A stretch of DNA of 64,000 nucleotides from DAISVY01 sp036826635 (lineage in GTDB: Bacteria; Zixibacteria; MSB-5A5; GN15; FEB-12): the NCBI GenBank assembly GCA_036826635.1, contig DAISVY010000002.1:186001-250000 (forward strand). Reading direction: 5' to 3'. The notes beneath the pieces were generated by a model. It did no database searches. It was not told the origin of the DNA and saw only the letters and a program-made list of their open reading frames with translations. Below, piece after piece: positions 44,991 through 54,338 of the stretch. The translations under genes and the position numbers were made by a program. The first letter of the stretch is position 1, and every line of letters starts with the position of its first letter.

Positions 44991-45854
44991 CTATTGTTGA
45001 CCGTTTACTTCCGCCATGAGATCACTACCGACCTCGATCTGATCGTAGAGACGCTCCCGGGCCTCATAAAGCACGACCAGACTAACCCGCCGGTTACGGG
45101 GATCGTCCGGGTGGTCCGCGATCATGGGAAACTTGTCGGCAAAACCCCGGACTTCACGGACCTGACCGCGATACAAGCCGGATACTTCCATGAGCTGCCG
45201 GGCGGCGTTGGCCCGGTCGGCCGACAACTCCCAGTTGCCGTAATTGCCCTGGTTAGTCCCGGAATTATCGGTATGTCCCTCAATGACCATATGATTGGTC
45301 AACTGTCCCAGTTCCCGGGCTATCGTCACCAGAATAATGGCACTTTTCTGAAGCAGTTTAGCCGAGCCCGGTTCGAAAAACGCCGGAGCGTCGGCCGATT
45401 CGTTCAGAATAATCCGCAGACCTTCCGAAGTCACCTGCATCTTGATGTTTTTCTTCAGACGGTTGAAAGCCTCCTGCTTCTCCAGTTCATCGCGAATCTT
45501 ACTGGCCGTGAGAGAAATCTGCTGGGTCTCTTCTTCCGAGGGCACGAAATCTTTTTTCTTGGGAGACTCGACCATCGCATTTGCCTGAATCTCTTTTTCG
45601 ATAAGTGCGGCCGAGCCCTTCAGCACGCCGGCTTTGCCTTCGATCTGAAACTTGCCCGGATCGCGGAAGTAACCGGCGACGGCTTCACGTACCTCGTCTT
45701 TCTGGCCGACCAGCCACATAACGAGAAAGAAAGCCATCATGGCGGTCATAAAATCGGCAAAGGCGACTTTCCACGCTCCCCCGTGATGTCCCCCGTGGCC
45801 GTGCCCTTTGACTTTTTTGATTATTATGGGCTGCTCGCCGTGGTCGTCGGCCAT
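44991..45854 (-). CDS. motB: Flagellar stator protein MotB
   Basis: 287 residues. A His/Gly-rich N-terminus leads into the single transmembrane helix with the proton-carrying aspartate D34 in VAFADFMTAMMAFFLVMWLV. The C-terminal OmpA-like peptidoglycan-binding domain has VIEGHTDNSG and ELSADRANAARQLM, then RGFADKFPM and DPRNRRV. The A-D-F-M-T-A-M-M pattern is of the proton-driven type rather than the sodium-driven PomB. It follows motA by two bases. No other flagellar genes are in the window. Confidence 0.96.
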   Translation of the reverse strand: MADDHGEQPIIIKKVKGHGHGGHHGGAWKVAFADFMTAMMAFFLVMWLVGQKDEVREAVAGYFRDPGKFQIEGKAGVLKGSAALIEKEIQANAMVESPKKKDFVPSEEETQQISLTASKIRDELEKQEAFNRLKKNIKMQVTSEGLRIILNESADAPAFFEPGSAKLLQKSAIILVTIARELGQLTNHMVIEGHTDNSGTNQGNYGNWELSADRANAARQLMEVSGLYRGQVREVRGFADKFPMIADHPDDPRNRRVSLVVLYEARERLYDQIEVGSDLMAEVNGQQ

Positions 45855-45856
45855 GC

Positions 45857-46714
45857 CTATCTCCTCTTGGCGTCATTGCAGGCCTGCTCGAGCTCCAGAA
45901 AACCCGGCCGTACTTCCGAGTACAGGGTACGACGGGCGAACTCGACTGCAATAACACCGGCAACGCCTTTATGGAACGACAACAGCGCATGCTTCATACA
46001 CGTGAGATACGACCTCATGTCCTGCGTCCGGTTCTTGAGGCTGTTGGCCAGAGGACCGATGAAGCCGTAACACCCCAGAATACCAAGGAAAGTACCGACC
46101 AGCGCCGAGGCCACGTGATGCCCGATCTCGGCCGGACTGCCGTCGATATGAGACATCGTAATAACAACCCCCAACACGGCAGCTACAATCCCCAGACCCG
46201 GCAGAGAATCAGCCGTCGTATTCAGGGTCACGGCCGGCTGCATTTCCTCTTCGTGAAGGATTTCTATATCTTCATCCATCAGGTCCTCAAGATCATGAGG
46301 CTGGACCGACCCGGAGATGATAACACGCATGGTATCCGCAAAGAACGACACGGCGTGCTGATTCTTCAGAAACTTGGGATAGCGGGTAAGAATTTCACTT
46401 TCTTCGGGGTGCTCCACATGCTTTTCCAGACCGACCAGACCGTCACGACGGGCAACATTGAAAATCTCATACATCATTACGAGCAGGTCGAGATAGTCCT
46501 GCTTGTTCAACCCGCCGCCGAGAACACCGGTGACCTGCCCCACGATTCTCTTGATAACGCTCATGGGCGTTCCAATGATCATAGAACCCAGAGCGGCGCC
46601 CCCGATAACCAGCAGTTCCGAAGGTTGATTCAAAGCCAGAATCTTGCCGCCGGCGAGAGAAAAACCGCCCAGCACCGCACCCAAAACAACGATTGCACCT
46701 ACAAAGATGAACAT
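45857..46714 (-). CDS. motA: Flagellar stator protein MotA
   Basis: 285 residues, four transmembrane helices (two N-terminal, two near 165-215). The cytoplasmic loop contains ARRDGLVGLEKHVEHPEESE with the conserved charged residues that contact FliG. The third helix has the proline in LPGLGIVAAVLGVVITM. With MotB it forms the proton-driven stator. The ATG is at 46714. Confidence 0.96.
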   Translation of the reverse strand: MFIFVGAIVVLGAVLGGFSLAGGKILALNQPSELLVIGGAALGSMIIGTPMSVIKRIVGQVTGVLGGGLNKQDYLDLLVMMYEIFNVARRDGLVGLEKHVEHPEESEILTRYPKFLKNQHAVSFFADTMRVIISGSVQPHDLEDLMDEDIEILHEEEMQPAVTLNTTADSLPGLGIVAAVLGVVITMSHIDGSPAEIGHHVASALVGTFLGILGCYGFIGPLANSLKNRTQDMRSYLTCMKHALLSFHKGVAGVIAVEFARRTLYSEVRPGFLELEQACNDAKRR

Positions 46715-46913
46715 AAAATCCGCTCAGACAGATATTATCGTTCCTAACCTGTTTCGGCCATATCAGTATGATTTTCGTCATTTCCGCTCGAATCTATAGT
46801 CAGGAGTCAAAAACCGCTTGTCGAAAAAGCCGCAATAGTGTACTTTCCGCACTGTTTTAGAAACCGGCACTTGGAACTTCTCGCCCTAAGGGCGGCAACT
46901 CGGTAGGTTTATT

Positions 46914-48287
46914 ATGCGTTTTCTCACCAACAAGAGACTTTTCCTGATAGCCACCGCTTTGGCCGTTTACTGCCTCTATGGTCTGGTTTTCGCCTCCAGC
47001 GGCGGCGACGGCGGCGAAGGGGGCGGCGGCCACGGCGGTCCGGTCCTCAATGTTTTGCTGGAGTTGGTCGTTATTCTGTTGGCCGCCAAACTCGGCGGCG
47101 ACGTTTTTGAACGGTTCTCCCAACCGGCAGTGCTGGGGGAACTGGTCATAGGTATGGTCATCGGCAACCTTCACCTGATCGGTTTTCACGGTTTCGATGC
47201 TTTCAAAACCGACCTGACTCTCGAAATCCTCTCCGAAATCGGTGTTATTATCCTCCTTTTCGAAGTCGGCCTGGAATCGACCGTCAAAGAAATGATGAAA
47301 GTGGGGCTGCCATCGTTTATGGTGGCGGTTTTCGGTGTCATAGCACCGTTCTTCCTCGGCTGGGGAGTCGGGGCCATGTTCCTGCCCGACGAGTCGATTC
47401 TCGTGCACGTGTTTATCGGCGCTACCCTTACGGCGACTTCGGTCGGGATCACTGCCCGTGTGCTCAAGGATATCGGTAAGATAAAAACGAAAGAGGCGAA
47501 GATTATCCTGGGGGCGGCCGTCATCGACGATATTCTCGGTTTGGTAATTCTGGCCGTCGTAACCGGTGTCATCTCGGCTGCGGCCTCCGGTAACGGTGAG
47601 GGTATCAGCTCGCTGGCCATTTTGTGGATCGTCGCCAAGGCCATTTTGTTCATCGTCGGAGCCGTAGTCATAGGGGCCGTGGTTCTACCGCACTACTTCA
47701 GATTCGGCTTCCGGTTGAAAGTTAAGGGCGTGTTCCTGTCCTTCTGTTTGCTGGTCTGTTTCTTACTGTCATATATCGCCGGTGAAGTCGGCCTGGCCCC
47801 GATTGTCGGTGCTTTTGCCGCCGGGCTGATTCTCGAAGAAGTTTATTACAAAGACTTTTATGATCGCGGCGAACACCATGTCGAGGAACTTATCTCCCCC
47901 ATCGCCACTTTCCTGGTCCCGATTTTCTTCGTCCGCATGGGCATGATGGTGGAACTGAGCACGTTTGCCCAGGTTGAGATACTCGGTTTTGCGGCCGTGA
48001 TGACTCTGGCCGCCATTATCGGCAAGCAGGCCTGCGCCCTGGCTATTTTCGACAAAGCCGTTAACCGCATAGCCATTGGGCTTGGTATGATTCCACGAGG
48101 TGAAGTCGGTCTTATTTTCGCCGGCATCGGTGCCAAGCTGATGCTGGATGGCAAAGCGGTAATATCGACCGGCACCTATTCGGCGGTGGTGATCATGGTT
48201 ATTGTCACGACCCTGGTAACTCCGCCGGTGTTGAAATTCTCACTTCTGCGCGGCGACGCCAAGAAAGCCGCTCAGGCGAAGGAATAA
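46914..48287 (+). CDS. CPA2-family cation:proton antiporter
   Basis: 457 residues. After a short N-terminal hydrophobic segment and a Gly/Glu-rich linker (SSGGDGGEGGGGHGG), about twelve transmembrane helices follow. The paired aspartates of electrogenic NapA/CPA2 antiporters are in ILGAAVIDDILGLVILAVVT. Also visible are QPAVLGELVIGMVIGNLHLI and the late GLGMIPRGEVGLIFAGIG motif. There is no C-terminal TrkA-N domain. It probably exchanges Na+ or K+ for H+. The ribosome site is weak. It ends at a strong terminator. Confidence 0.93.
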   Translation: MRFLTNKRLFLIATALAVYCLYGLVFASSGGDGGEGGGGHGGPVLNVLLELVVILLAAKLGGDVFERFSQPAVLGELVIGMVIGNLHLIGFHGFDAFKTDLTLEILSEIGVIILLFEVGLESTVKEMMKVGLPSFMVAVFGVIAPFFLGWGVGAMFLPDESILVHVFIGATLTATSVGITARVLKDIGKIKTKEAKIILGAAVIDDILGLVILAVVTGVISAAASGNGEGISSLAILWIVAKAILFIVGAVVIGAVVLPHYFRFGFRLKVKGVFLSFCLLVCFLLSYIAGEVGLAPIVGAFAAGLILEEVYYKDFYDRGEHHVEELISPIATFLVPIFFVRMGMMVELSTFAQVEILGFAAVMTLAAIIGKQACALAIFDKAVNRIAIGLGMIPRGEVGLIFAGIGAKLMLDGKAVISTGTYSAVVIMVIVTTLVTPPVLKFSLLRGDAKKAAQAKE

Positions 48288-48304
48288 CGCGAGTCGAATA
48301 AGTG

Positions 48305-48332
48305 AAAAGCCGGTTTTCGAACCGGCTTTTTT
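48305..48332 (+). terminator. Terminator after the CPA2 antiporter
   Basis: Perfect stem AAAAGCCGGTT (48305-48315) with AACCGGCTTTT (48320-48330), a TTCG tetraloop and further T. The GNAT start codon follows only seven bases later. Confidence 0.92.
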
Positions 48333-48338
48333 AATGCT

Positions 48339-49202
48339 ATGAAAATAGTACCGCTGACCGTCCCGATGCTCGACTTCCGAACCACGGAAGATAATGAAAC
48401 CGAGCCCGACTGGTTCGGGCCGCACATAACGGATTTGATCGGGTACAATCCCGACGGCTGTTTTGCGCTGTTCGATGATCGGGCGATAATCGGCATGGTT
48501 ACGACCACCTTTTACCGGACAATCGGGTGGATCGGCTGGCTGTATGTCAAGAATTCCGCGCGCGGACACGGCTACGGCGAACGACTGATGCAGCGAGCCA
48601 TCGAATGTCTGCAAGAGAAAGGGGCCGGGACTGTTCTTCTCGAAGCGGTGGTCGAGACGGTATCGTTGTACCGACGACTGGGGTTTATCGAACAGTTTCA
48701 TACTCAGCATTACCGACTAATGGCCGGGGAAACGAAAAGCTCGGCAAACGACGACATCTTCGTGCACGATGCGACCGCTTATTCGGTCTCTTCAATTGGT
48801 GAGTTCGACCGTCGGTTTTTCGGACAGGACCGCCTGACGCTGTTGAAAAGAGTCATGACCAACCCGAATTTCGAAGGGTTCGTGGCTGAACGAGCCGGTC
48901 GCGTTGCCGGAATGCTTTTCCTTACCGAGGCGAAGAATAACCGCCAGGTTTCCCCGATGATCGTCGATCCCGACCGGGATGAAGGCAACGTCGTGAGTCG
49001 CACTCTGACCGCGGCCGCGTTTGACCGTTCGGACAAGCCGTTGTATTTTCGCTGTCCGCTTGTCACGTCCGAGCGCTGTGCCACGCTGGAGACGCTGGGG
49101 GCCGAGAAGGTGGCTTATCACACGGTGCGCATGTGCCTGGGCCAGGAATACGCACCGGAGCGCGCGGGCGTATTTTCGCTGGGTTGTCCCGGTAAAGGTT
49201 GA
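48339..49202 (+). CDS. GNAT acetyltransferase, YitH/HolE4-like two-domain
   Basis: 287 residues. The N-terminal GNAT domain has the acetyl-CoA loop in LYVKNSARGHGYGERLMQRA and the strand GTVLLEAVVETVSLYRRLGF. The second half resembles the acetyltransferase-18 domain (LKRVMTNPNFEGFVAERAGR, MIVDPDRDEGNVVSR). The substrate is unknown. The ATG lies seven bases after the U-tract of the preceding terminator and has no ribosome site, since the hairpin occupies that place; a downstream start in the same frame is not obvious. Translation may need a short leaderless message. Confidence 0.9.
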   Translation: MKIVPLTVPMLDFRTTEDNETEPDWFGPHITDLIGYNPDGCFALFDDRAIIGMVTTTFYRTIGWIGWLYVKNSARGHGYGERLMQRAIECLQEKGAGTVLLEAVVETVSLYRRLGFIEQFHTQHYRLMAGETKSSANDDIFVHDATAYSVSSIGEFDRRFFGQDRLTLLKRVMTNPNFEGFVAERAGRVAGMLFLTEAKNNRQVSPMIVDPDRDEGNVVSRTLTAAAFDRSDKPLYFRCPLVTSERCATLETLGAEKVAYHTVRMCLGQEYAPERAGVFSLGCPGKG

Positions 49203-49291
49203 CGGGGGCCGGGCTCGACCGGTGGCTGAACGACTGTAAGTCATTCGCCTGCAGGCGGGAGCGTCGAAATTTCGATAATCTGAAACGGTAC

Positions 49292-49319
49292 TTGACAGGG
49301 CCTCGGGCAGGCCTATATT
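49292..49319 (+). promoter_or_regulatory. Promoter of the initiator tRNA gene
   Basis: TTGACA at 49292-49297, a 16-bp spacer and TATATT at 49314-49319. The start of transcription would be near 49326, six bases before the tRNA. No terminator is seen between the tRNA and the gene inside the islet, so this promoter may also drive that gene. Confidence 0.85.
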
Positions 49320-49331
49320 GGGTTTTCTGAT

Positions 49332-49408
<77 letters not shown>

Positions 49409-49466
49409 AATCCATGGAGTTGGCTTCAAATAGCTAAAAGCACTCCTATGATTTCTATCGGACGAC

Positions 49467-50408
49467 ATGAGCAAACCAGGCGCAACTATCATCATAGTCT
49501 ACTATCTTCTTGAGTCCAGCAACAAGTTGGGTGATTGGTTCTCTGCTGAAGACATCTATGGACTTCATCAGAATGCGATAAACACATCTACTGGTCAGGA
49601 ACTCATAGGCAATCTAATCCAGAGATTCAAAAAGAGAAAAGACAAAGATTCATTGTGGGCTTTTGAAACTGCGAAGAATCTCGAGAACTGGCTAAAACAA
49701 CATGTTGATAAGAAACCGCAATACTGGTTCGAATGCGATGGCAATATCAGATTCAGACTCAAGAGTGACCATATTCACACATTGAAAGGCTGGACAAACA
49801 AGAGGGAGCGCTCATTTGACCCCAAGAACATGAGAAGCTGGGGGCAAGTCTGTTTGGTGTTAGCGATTCTATTGAATGGCTTGGTTCTTGGAATGAGCCT
49901 TTACATATCCAGTCTGCAAGGTGAGTTACAGACCAGAAGATATGAAGAGCAGTACTTCATAAATAACGACAGGATTCTGAAGTCCGAAAGCGATAGATTA
50001 GCATTACTTAATGCAAACTCCAACCAATTGGTGATGCTCCGCCGACTATCTCAAAGTCACTTAACAGAAAGAGAAATCAGAGTTGTGGAGAGTGTGGTGA
50101 AGGAGTTGAACCGCCAACAAGAGGTTAGCAAGATAAACACTGTAGCTCTAACATACCTCTTGTCTAATGACACAACCGAAGATGTGAATGTATACAAGAT
50201 GTTCGAGAGTAAGAGTGACTCTGAGCTACTAGTATTGCAGGAGGAATATGAAAAACAGGCAAATGACTATTCTACCGTCCTTAAGAAAGACATGGTCCAA
50301 CTAATGGAGAAGATCTCTTTTTGGGAGGTTGTCCATTCTACAATGTTGGTGCTAAGTTCAATTGTTCTCATTATTGGAAATCTAATTATCTTCCGTTCAG
50401 ATATCTAG
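49467..50408 (+). CDS. Unknown islet protein: N-terminal globular domain and two membrane helices
   Basis: 313 residues, unrecognised. Residues 1-120 are soluble; a helical start (TIIIVYYLLESSNKLGDWFS, AEDIYGLHQNA) and a later beta pair (YWFECDGNIRFRLKSD) are compatible with a winged-helix-like fold. A transmembrane helix near 125-148 (VCLVLAILLNGLVLGMSLYI) is followed by about 140 residues of charged helix with coiled-coil character. A second transmembrane helix ends the protein (near 288-309). Codon use is AT-rich, unlike all neighbours. The ATG lacks a good ribosome site and lies 58 bases after the tRNA CCA. Membrane-anchored regulators and defence effectors share this layout, but nothing specific supports either. 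Confidence 0.85.
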   Translation: MSKPGATIIIVYYLLESSNKLGDWFSAEDIYGLHQNAINTSTGQELIGNLIQRFKKRKDKDSLWAFETAKNLENWLKQHVDKKPQYWFECDGNIRFRLKSDHIHTLKGWTNKRERSFDPKNMRSWGQVCLVLAILLNGLVLGMSLYISSLQGELQTRRYEEQYFINNDRILKSESDRLALLNANSNQLVMLRRLSQSHLTEREIRVVESVVKELNRQQEVSKINTVALTYLLSNDTTEDVNVYKMFESKSDSELLVLQEEYEKQANDYSTVLKKDMVQLMEKISFWEVVHSTMLVLSSIVLIIGNLIIFRSDI

Positions 50409-50467
50409 GTCTGAACTTGCGATACCAAAGAGCCGCGTAAGCTTTCCCATTGAGTAGGCTGTTGTGA

Positions 50468-50534
<67 letters not shown>

Positions 50535-50546
50535 AAAAAGAATCCC

Positions 50547-50572
50547 AAAGGCGAATACAGCCCGCCTTTTCT
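50547..50572 (+). terminator. Terminator behind the displaced tRNA 3' end
   Basis: Stem AAAGGCG (50547-50553) with CGCCTTT (50563-50569), a nine-base loop and further T/C. It lies twelve bases after the CCA of the downstream copy. The intact tRNA at 49332 has no such hairpin after it, so this is probably the original terminator of the tRNA gene. Confidence 0.7.
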
Positions 50573-50716
50573 GTATAGACTTTCAAACCGTATAGAGTTT
50601 TGACGTTACTCTAACATAGGGTAGGCAATACAGGTTCTCATGTTTGGGACCAATAGGATAAGAAGGTAGTTGCCGACGGATCTCCCTAGTTAACATACGG
50701 TGTAAGCTTACCCGTC

Positions 50717-51373
50717 CTAAGAAAGCATCTTGATTTTGGAGATGTCTTCCGATTTGCCGATGGCAATAAGAATCTGGTCCTTTTTTATCACCGAATCAGC
50801 TGGCGGCACCAACATGAACTTGTCCGGTCCCTGTTCTCGAATCCCAATGATATGAATACGATGCCTGGCCCGCAGATCAAGATCCTTCAAACTCTTCCCG
50901 ATAAACTGAGCCGGCGGTTCAATCTGGACCAACTCATACTCCGCGGCGAGAGGAATGAAATCAAGCACGTTGGATTGAGAAAGGTTCCGGGACACACGCT
51001 CGGCCATATCCCGTTCGGGGTGAACCACCTGAGTTGCACCTACCCGTTTGAGAATCTTCTCATGATCCGAGTCGACCGCTTTGGCAATGATCTTCTTGAC
51101 CCCGATTTCCTGCAAATGTAAACATATAAGTATGCTGACACTTATCTTCGTCCCGGTGGATACTATCACGGCATCCATGTTTTCCAGCCCAAGGACACGC
51201 AACGCCTCCACATCGGTAGCGTCCGCAAGAATAGCTTCCGTGGAATACTGGTCAATTGCCTGAACATGGGCTTTTTCGGAATCGATAGCCACCACTTCGT
51301 TTCCGTAATTGAACAATGCTTTGGCCGCATGGAACCCGAAATTCCCGAGGCCTATAACCGCGAATTTCTTCAT
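50717..51373 (-). CDS. K+ uptake regulatory protein, TrkA/KtrA type
   Basis: 218 residues: an N-terminal RCK/TrkA-N Rossmann domain (FAVIGLGNFGFHAAKALFNY, with the nucleotide-end acidic residue in VVAIDSEKAHVQAID) and a C-terminal TrkA-C domain from about 135 (EYELVQIEPPAQFIGKSLKD). A single RCK unit of this length is the KtrA form, a ring that gates a KtrB channel in response to ATP/ADP or NAD(H). It follows the channel gene by 13 bp on the same strand. Confidence 0.94.
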   Translation of the reverse strand: MKKFAVIGLGNFGFHAAKALFNYGNEVVAIDSEKAHVQAIDQYSTEAILADATDVEALRVLGLENMDAVIVSTGTKISVSILICLHLQEIGVKKIIAKAVDSDHEKILKRVGATQVVHPERDMAERVSRNLSQSNVLDFIPLAAEYELVQIEPPAQFIGKSLKDLDLRARHRIHIIGIREQGPDKFMLVPPADSVIKKDQILIAIGKSEDISKIKMLS

Positions 51374-51386
51374 AATCTCAGCCCTG

Positions 51387-52757
51387 CTAACCTATCATGA
51401 TATTTTCTTCGGAATATTCAATACCACGCGGCGTCCCCGTACCCACCACTATGTACGCAAAAGCAAGAACACCTACGCGGCCAAGGAACATCATGCCTAT
51501 TATCCAGTATTTCCCCCAAAGACTGAGGGCGGGCGTTATCCCCATCGACAAACCGACCGTACCAAACGCCGATACGGTTTCAAACAAACACGCGAGGAAA
51601 ATCCCCTTACCACCCATCACCGCACGAATACCATCCGTATTACCGGCGAGGATCATAAAAAAGATCACGCTGATCGCTCCAAGCGAAACCAGAACCAGTG
51701 ACACGGTCCGCGAAATCGTATCATTCGGAATCGTCTTGTGAAACATGTTGGCTTTGCCGTAGCGATTCACCCGACTGTAAGTAAATGCAACCAGAAGGGC
51801 CAACGCCGTCGTTTTGATACCCCCGCCACAGGAACCCGGCGAGGCCCCGACAAACATGAGGAAAATCATCATCGCCAGGGTCACCTCGTTCAGAGAGCTA
51901 ACGTCAACGGTATTGAACCCGGCCGTTCTACAGGTAACCGATTGAAACAACGATATCAGGGCCACCTCACCGGAAGAGTGGTCGGCCGCCATGGTATCCC
52001 ATTCCAAAAAGGCAAACATAACCGCTCCCCCCACAATAAGAACAGCGGATGTTATCAGAACCGTTTTGAAATGAACCGACAGGCGTACCCGTTCGCTGTG
52101 GCGACGCTTCATCCAGACATGGAGTTCGTGCAAAACCGGAAAGCCAATGCCTCCGACGACAATCAAAATGATCATGGTCAGATTAAGCAATATGTCGCCG
52201 CTATATTCCGTCATGCTGCCGCGATAAAGAGAAAAACCGGCATTACAAAACGCCGATACGGAGTGAAACAACGACGTGTAAAGCGCCTCGCCGAACGGTA
52301 GTTCCTGAATCCAGCGTATCGCGAACAAAACAAAACCCGCCAACTCAGCGACACCGGTAAAAATTATAACACTCTTCAGAAGGCTGAAGATATCCTCTCG
52401 GGGGGTATGGGTGAAAAGGTTCTGCATGATCGATCGCTGCCTGAACGATACGGCCCGACCGATCCAGCGAAACAGAGCAACCGAGATAGTCATCACCCCC
52501 AGACCGCCGATTTGAATCAGACCCAGAATGACAAGCTGACCGAATATCGAGAAATAACTCCCGGTATCGACCACGGTCAGTCCGGTAACACAAACAGCGG
52601 ACGTGGCGGTGAAAAAAGCATCGGTCCAGGAAATAAAACCGATATTCGTAGACACGGGCAATTTCAGCAATATGGTGCCCGCGACAATCGCCGCCAGGAA
52701 GCTTGCCACAACAAAGCTCGCCGGAGGTATCTTGAGAATGTGCCCTTTGATTGTCAT
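51387..52757 (-). CDS. K+ uptake channel subunit, TrkH/KtrB type
   Basis: 456 residues, four M1-P-M2 repeats. Selectivity-filter-like loops with central glycines are visible: TATSAVCVTGLTVVDTGSYF, HSVSAFCNAGFSLYRGSM, FQSVTCRTAGFNTVDVSSLN and FETVSAFGTVGLSMGITPAL. The third-repeat loop MMIFLMFVGASPGSCGGGIK, with its K+-gating glycines and serines, is also present. The length and lack of extra N-terminal helices favour KtrB. Cotranscribed with the regulator. Confidence 0.95.
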   Translation of the reverse strand: MTIKGHILKIPPASFVVASFLAAIVAGTILLKLPVSTNIGFISWTDAFFTATSAVCVTGLTVVDTGSYFSIFGQLVILGLIQIGGLGVMTISVALFRWIGRAVSFRQRSIMQNLFTHTPREDIFSLLKSVIIFTGVAELAGFVLFAIRWIQELPFGEALYTSLFHSVSAFCNAGFSLYRGSMTEYSGDILLNLTMIILIVVGGIGFPVLHELHVWMKRRHSERVRLSVHFKTVLITSAVLIVGGAVMFAFLEWDTMAADHSSGEVALISLFQSVTCRTAGFNTVDVSSLNEVTLAMMIFLMFVGASPGSCGGGIKTTALALLVAFTYSRVNRYGKANMFHKTIPNDTISRTVSLVLVSLGAISVIFFMILAGNTDGIRAVMGGKGIFLACLFETVSAFGTVGLSMGITPALSLWGKYWIIGMMFLGRVGVLAFAYIVVGTGTPRGIEYSEENIMIG

Positions 52758-53132
52758 GACTTCATTCTCGTTTTCAAACAGCGTTCACTTCTCACATGTG
52801 CATATGATCGACGGTTTCTCGCAGATCGGGCCGACTTTCACCTCGTCAACACCATATCGCATTTGCCAGTCAAGCAATACAACAGAAATTCAATGTCAAG
52901 GCCATATGCAACACCTGTATCTGAAAAGAAACGGCATTGACTCCCGGGTTAATTAGATAAAACTTCGACATACGTCTCTTTCTAACATTTTTCTGACAAA
53001 ACGAGCCCAAATAATCAGAGATGAAAAAGAGGGCAGGCCTTAGCCTGTTCGTAACTTGTTGGTATCGTTGCAGGTTGGTCCTGGTGTTTGCGGGTGTGAC
53101 CGCTTAGTGTACCGGAGAAGTATCAGGTATCG
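52758..53132. other. Intergenic region without a gene
   Basis: 375 bp between the KtrB-like gene and the CPBP gene, both on the minus strand. It should contain the ktr promoter; TTGACA-like hexamers occur on the minus strand near 52890 but without a convincing -10. No hairpin with a U-tract, RNA gene or conserved ORF seen. Confidence 0.45.
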
Positions 53133-54065
53133 TCACGGGTGGGTGATTTTCGCAGTAGTGGCAACATCACGTCGCGCGGAAAGCATCGCCATAACCATCA
53201 GCCCGATCAGGAATACCAACGTACAAAACAGGCTGGCCTCGGGTCCGAAATCTCCCCCACTGATCAACGGTGAACCGGAAGTGCGCAGGTCAATCAGGGT
53301 GTACCTGGACTCAATGGCCCCACTGACCGTTACGCCGAATACATTGGCTTGCGCCCAGTTCCAGGCGGAGTGCCAACCCATGGCTCCCCAGATCGACCCC
53401 TCATAAAGGTAGTAAAACGACAGGAACACAGAAAACAGAACAAGATTGAGGTTTGCCATAACGCTGGTGCTTCCGTGACAAGCCGCAAACAGGACAGTTG
53501 ATATGACCAGCCCCACCACGGGAGTATAACGAGCCCCAAGCACCTGAAACAACCAACCGTGGAACAGGATTTCCTCTCCTCCTCCCTGCACCAGAAAACC
53601 CAGCAACATCAACAGTGCCCCCAGAACCAGATTGACACCGCCGGGCCCGTCGGTCGCTGTATCCAACCGTGCGGCTCCGGCCAGGACCATCATTCCGACG
53701 GTAGCGGCCAGCATCACGAGACCAACGGCGAAACCCGTTAAGTAATTTCTGAAACAGTGCTGTGTCCGGAATCCGGCGGTTGAAAACGGTCTTTTCTCGA
53801 AAAACCGTACCCACAAACCGAGAAAACCGATAATTAGAAGAAATGGAGCGATGAGGAAAAACGCCCCTCCCCAGAGTTTCTCCACGATCTCAGCATCCCC
53901 GTATATCAGCTCTCCCGCGATGTAAAAAGGCACGATGGCGACAACCAGAAGCCCGATGATGACAAGAAGGGTGGTCAGAATACCGGGCAATCGTCGACCT
54001 TGCCGGGCCAAGCCGAAAATCTTGTTATCTTTGTGCAGCAGTTGCTTCAGACCTGAGACATTCAT
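53133..54065 (-). CDS. CPBP-family intramembrane metalloprotease-like protein
   Basis: 310 residues, about eight hydrophobic segments. CPBP (CAAX-processing/bacteriocin-protection) motifs: GGGEEILFHGWLFQ (paired glutamates; His at the position where many members have Arg), FAACHGS (F-x3-H) and MGWHSAWNWAQ (HxxxN). These provide the intramembrane metal site. Substrate unknown; bacterial members process or protect against peptides, or act as scaffolds. It stands alone. Confidence 0.9.
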   Translation of the reverse strand: MNVSGLKQLLHKDNKIFGLARQGRRLPGILTTLLVIIGLLVVAIVPFYIAGELIYGDAEIVEKLWGGAFFLIAPFLLIIGFLGLWVRFFEKRPFSTAGFRTQHCFRNYLTGFAVGLVMLAATVGMMVLAGAARLDTATDGPGGVNLVLGALLMLLGFLVQGGGEEILFHGWLFQVLGARYTPVVGLVISTVLFAACHGSTSVMANLNLVLFSVFLSFYYLYEGSIWGAMGWHSAWNWAQANVFGVTVSGAIESRYTLIDLRTSGSPLISGGDFGPEASLFCTLVFLIGLMVMAMLSARRDVATTAKITHP

Positions 54066-54338
54066 CAGCTTCTCTCAGTCCGAGCCTTTCCTTTCAATCC
54101 CCGGGACTGGCTCCAAAGGGAAGACCGGTGAAAAACCAAATCACGATGCACACACGAGTTGTCCATTCAATTGACCGCTAATATCAGGGAATGTTGCTAT
54201 TATTGAAAGAATATCAGAAGTTTTTGTATGGCGGGTCCGCCCGACGGCCATTATGGCTTAGCGTTCTTGTGTTGAGCTATTTTTGATTTGACAATGTTGT
54301 AGCCGAGCAAATAGCAATAGACACTCGCTGGTTGATAT

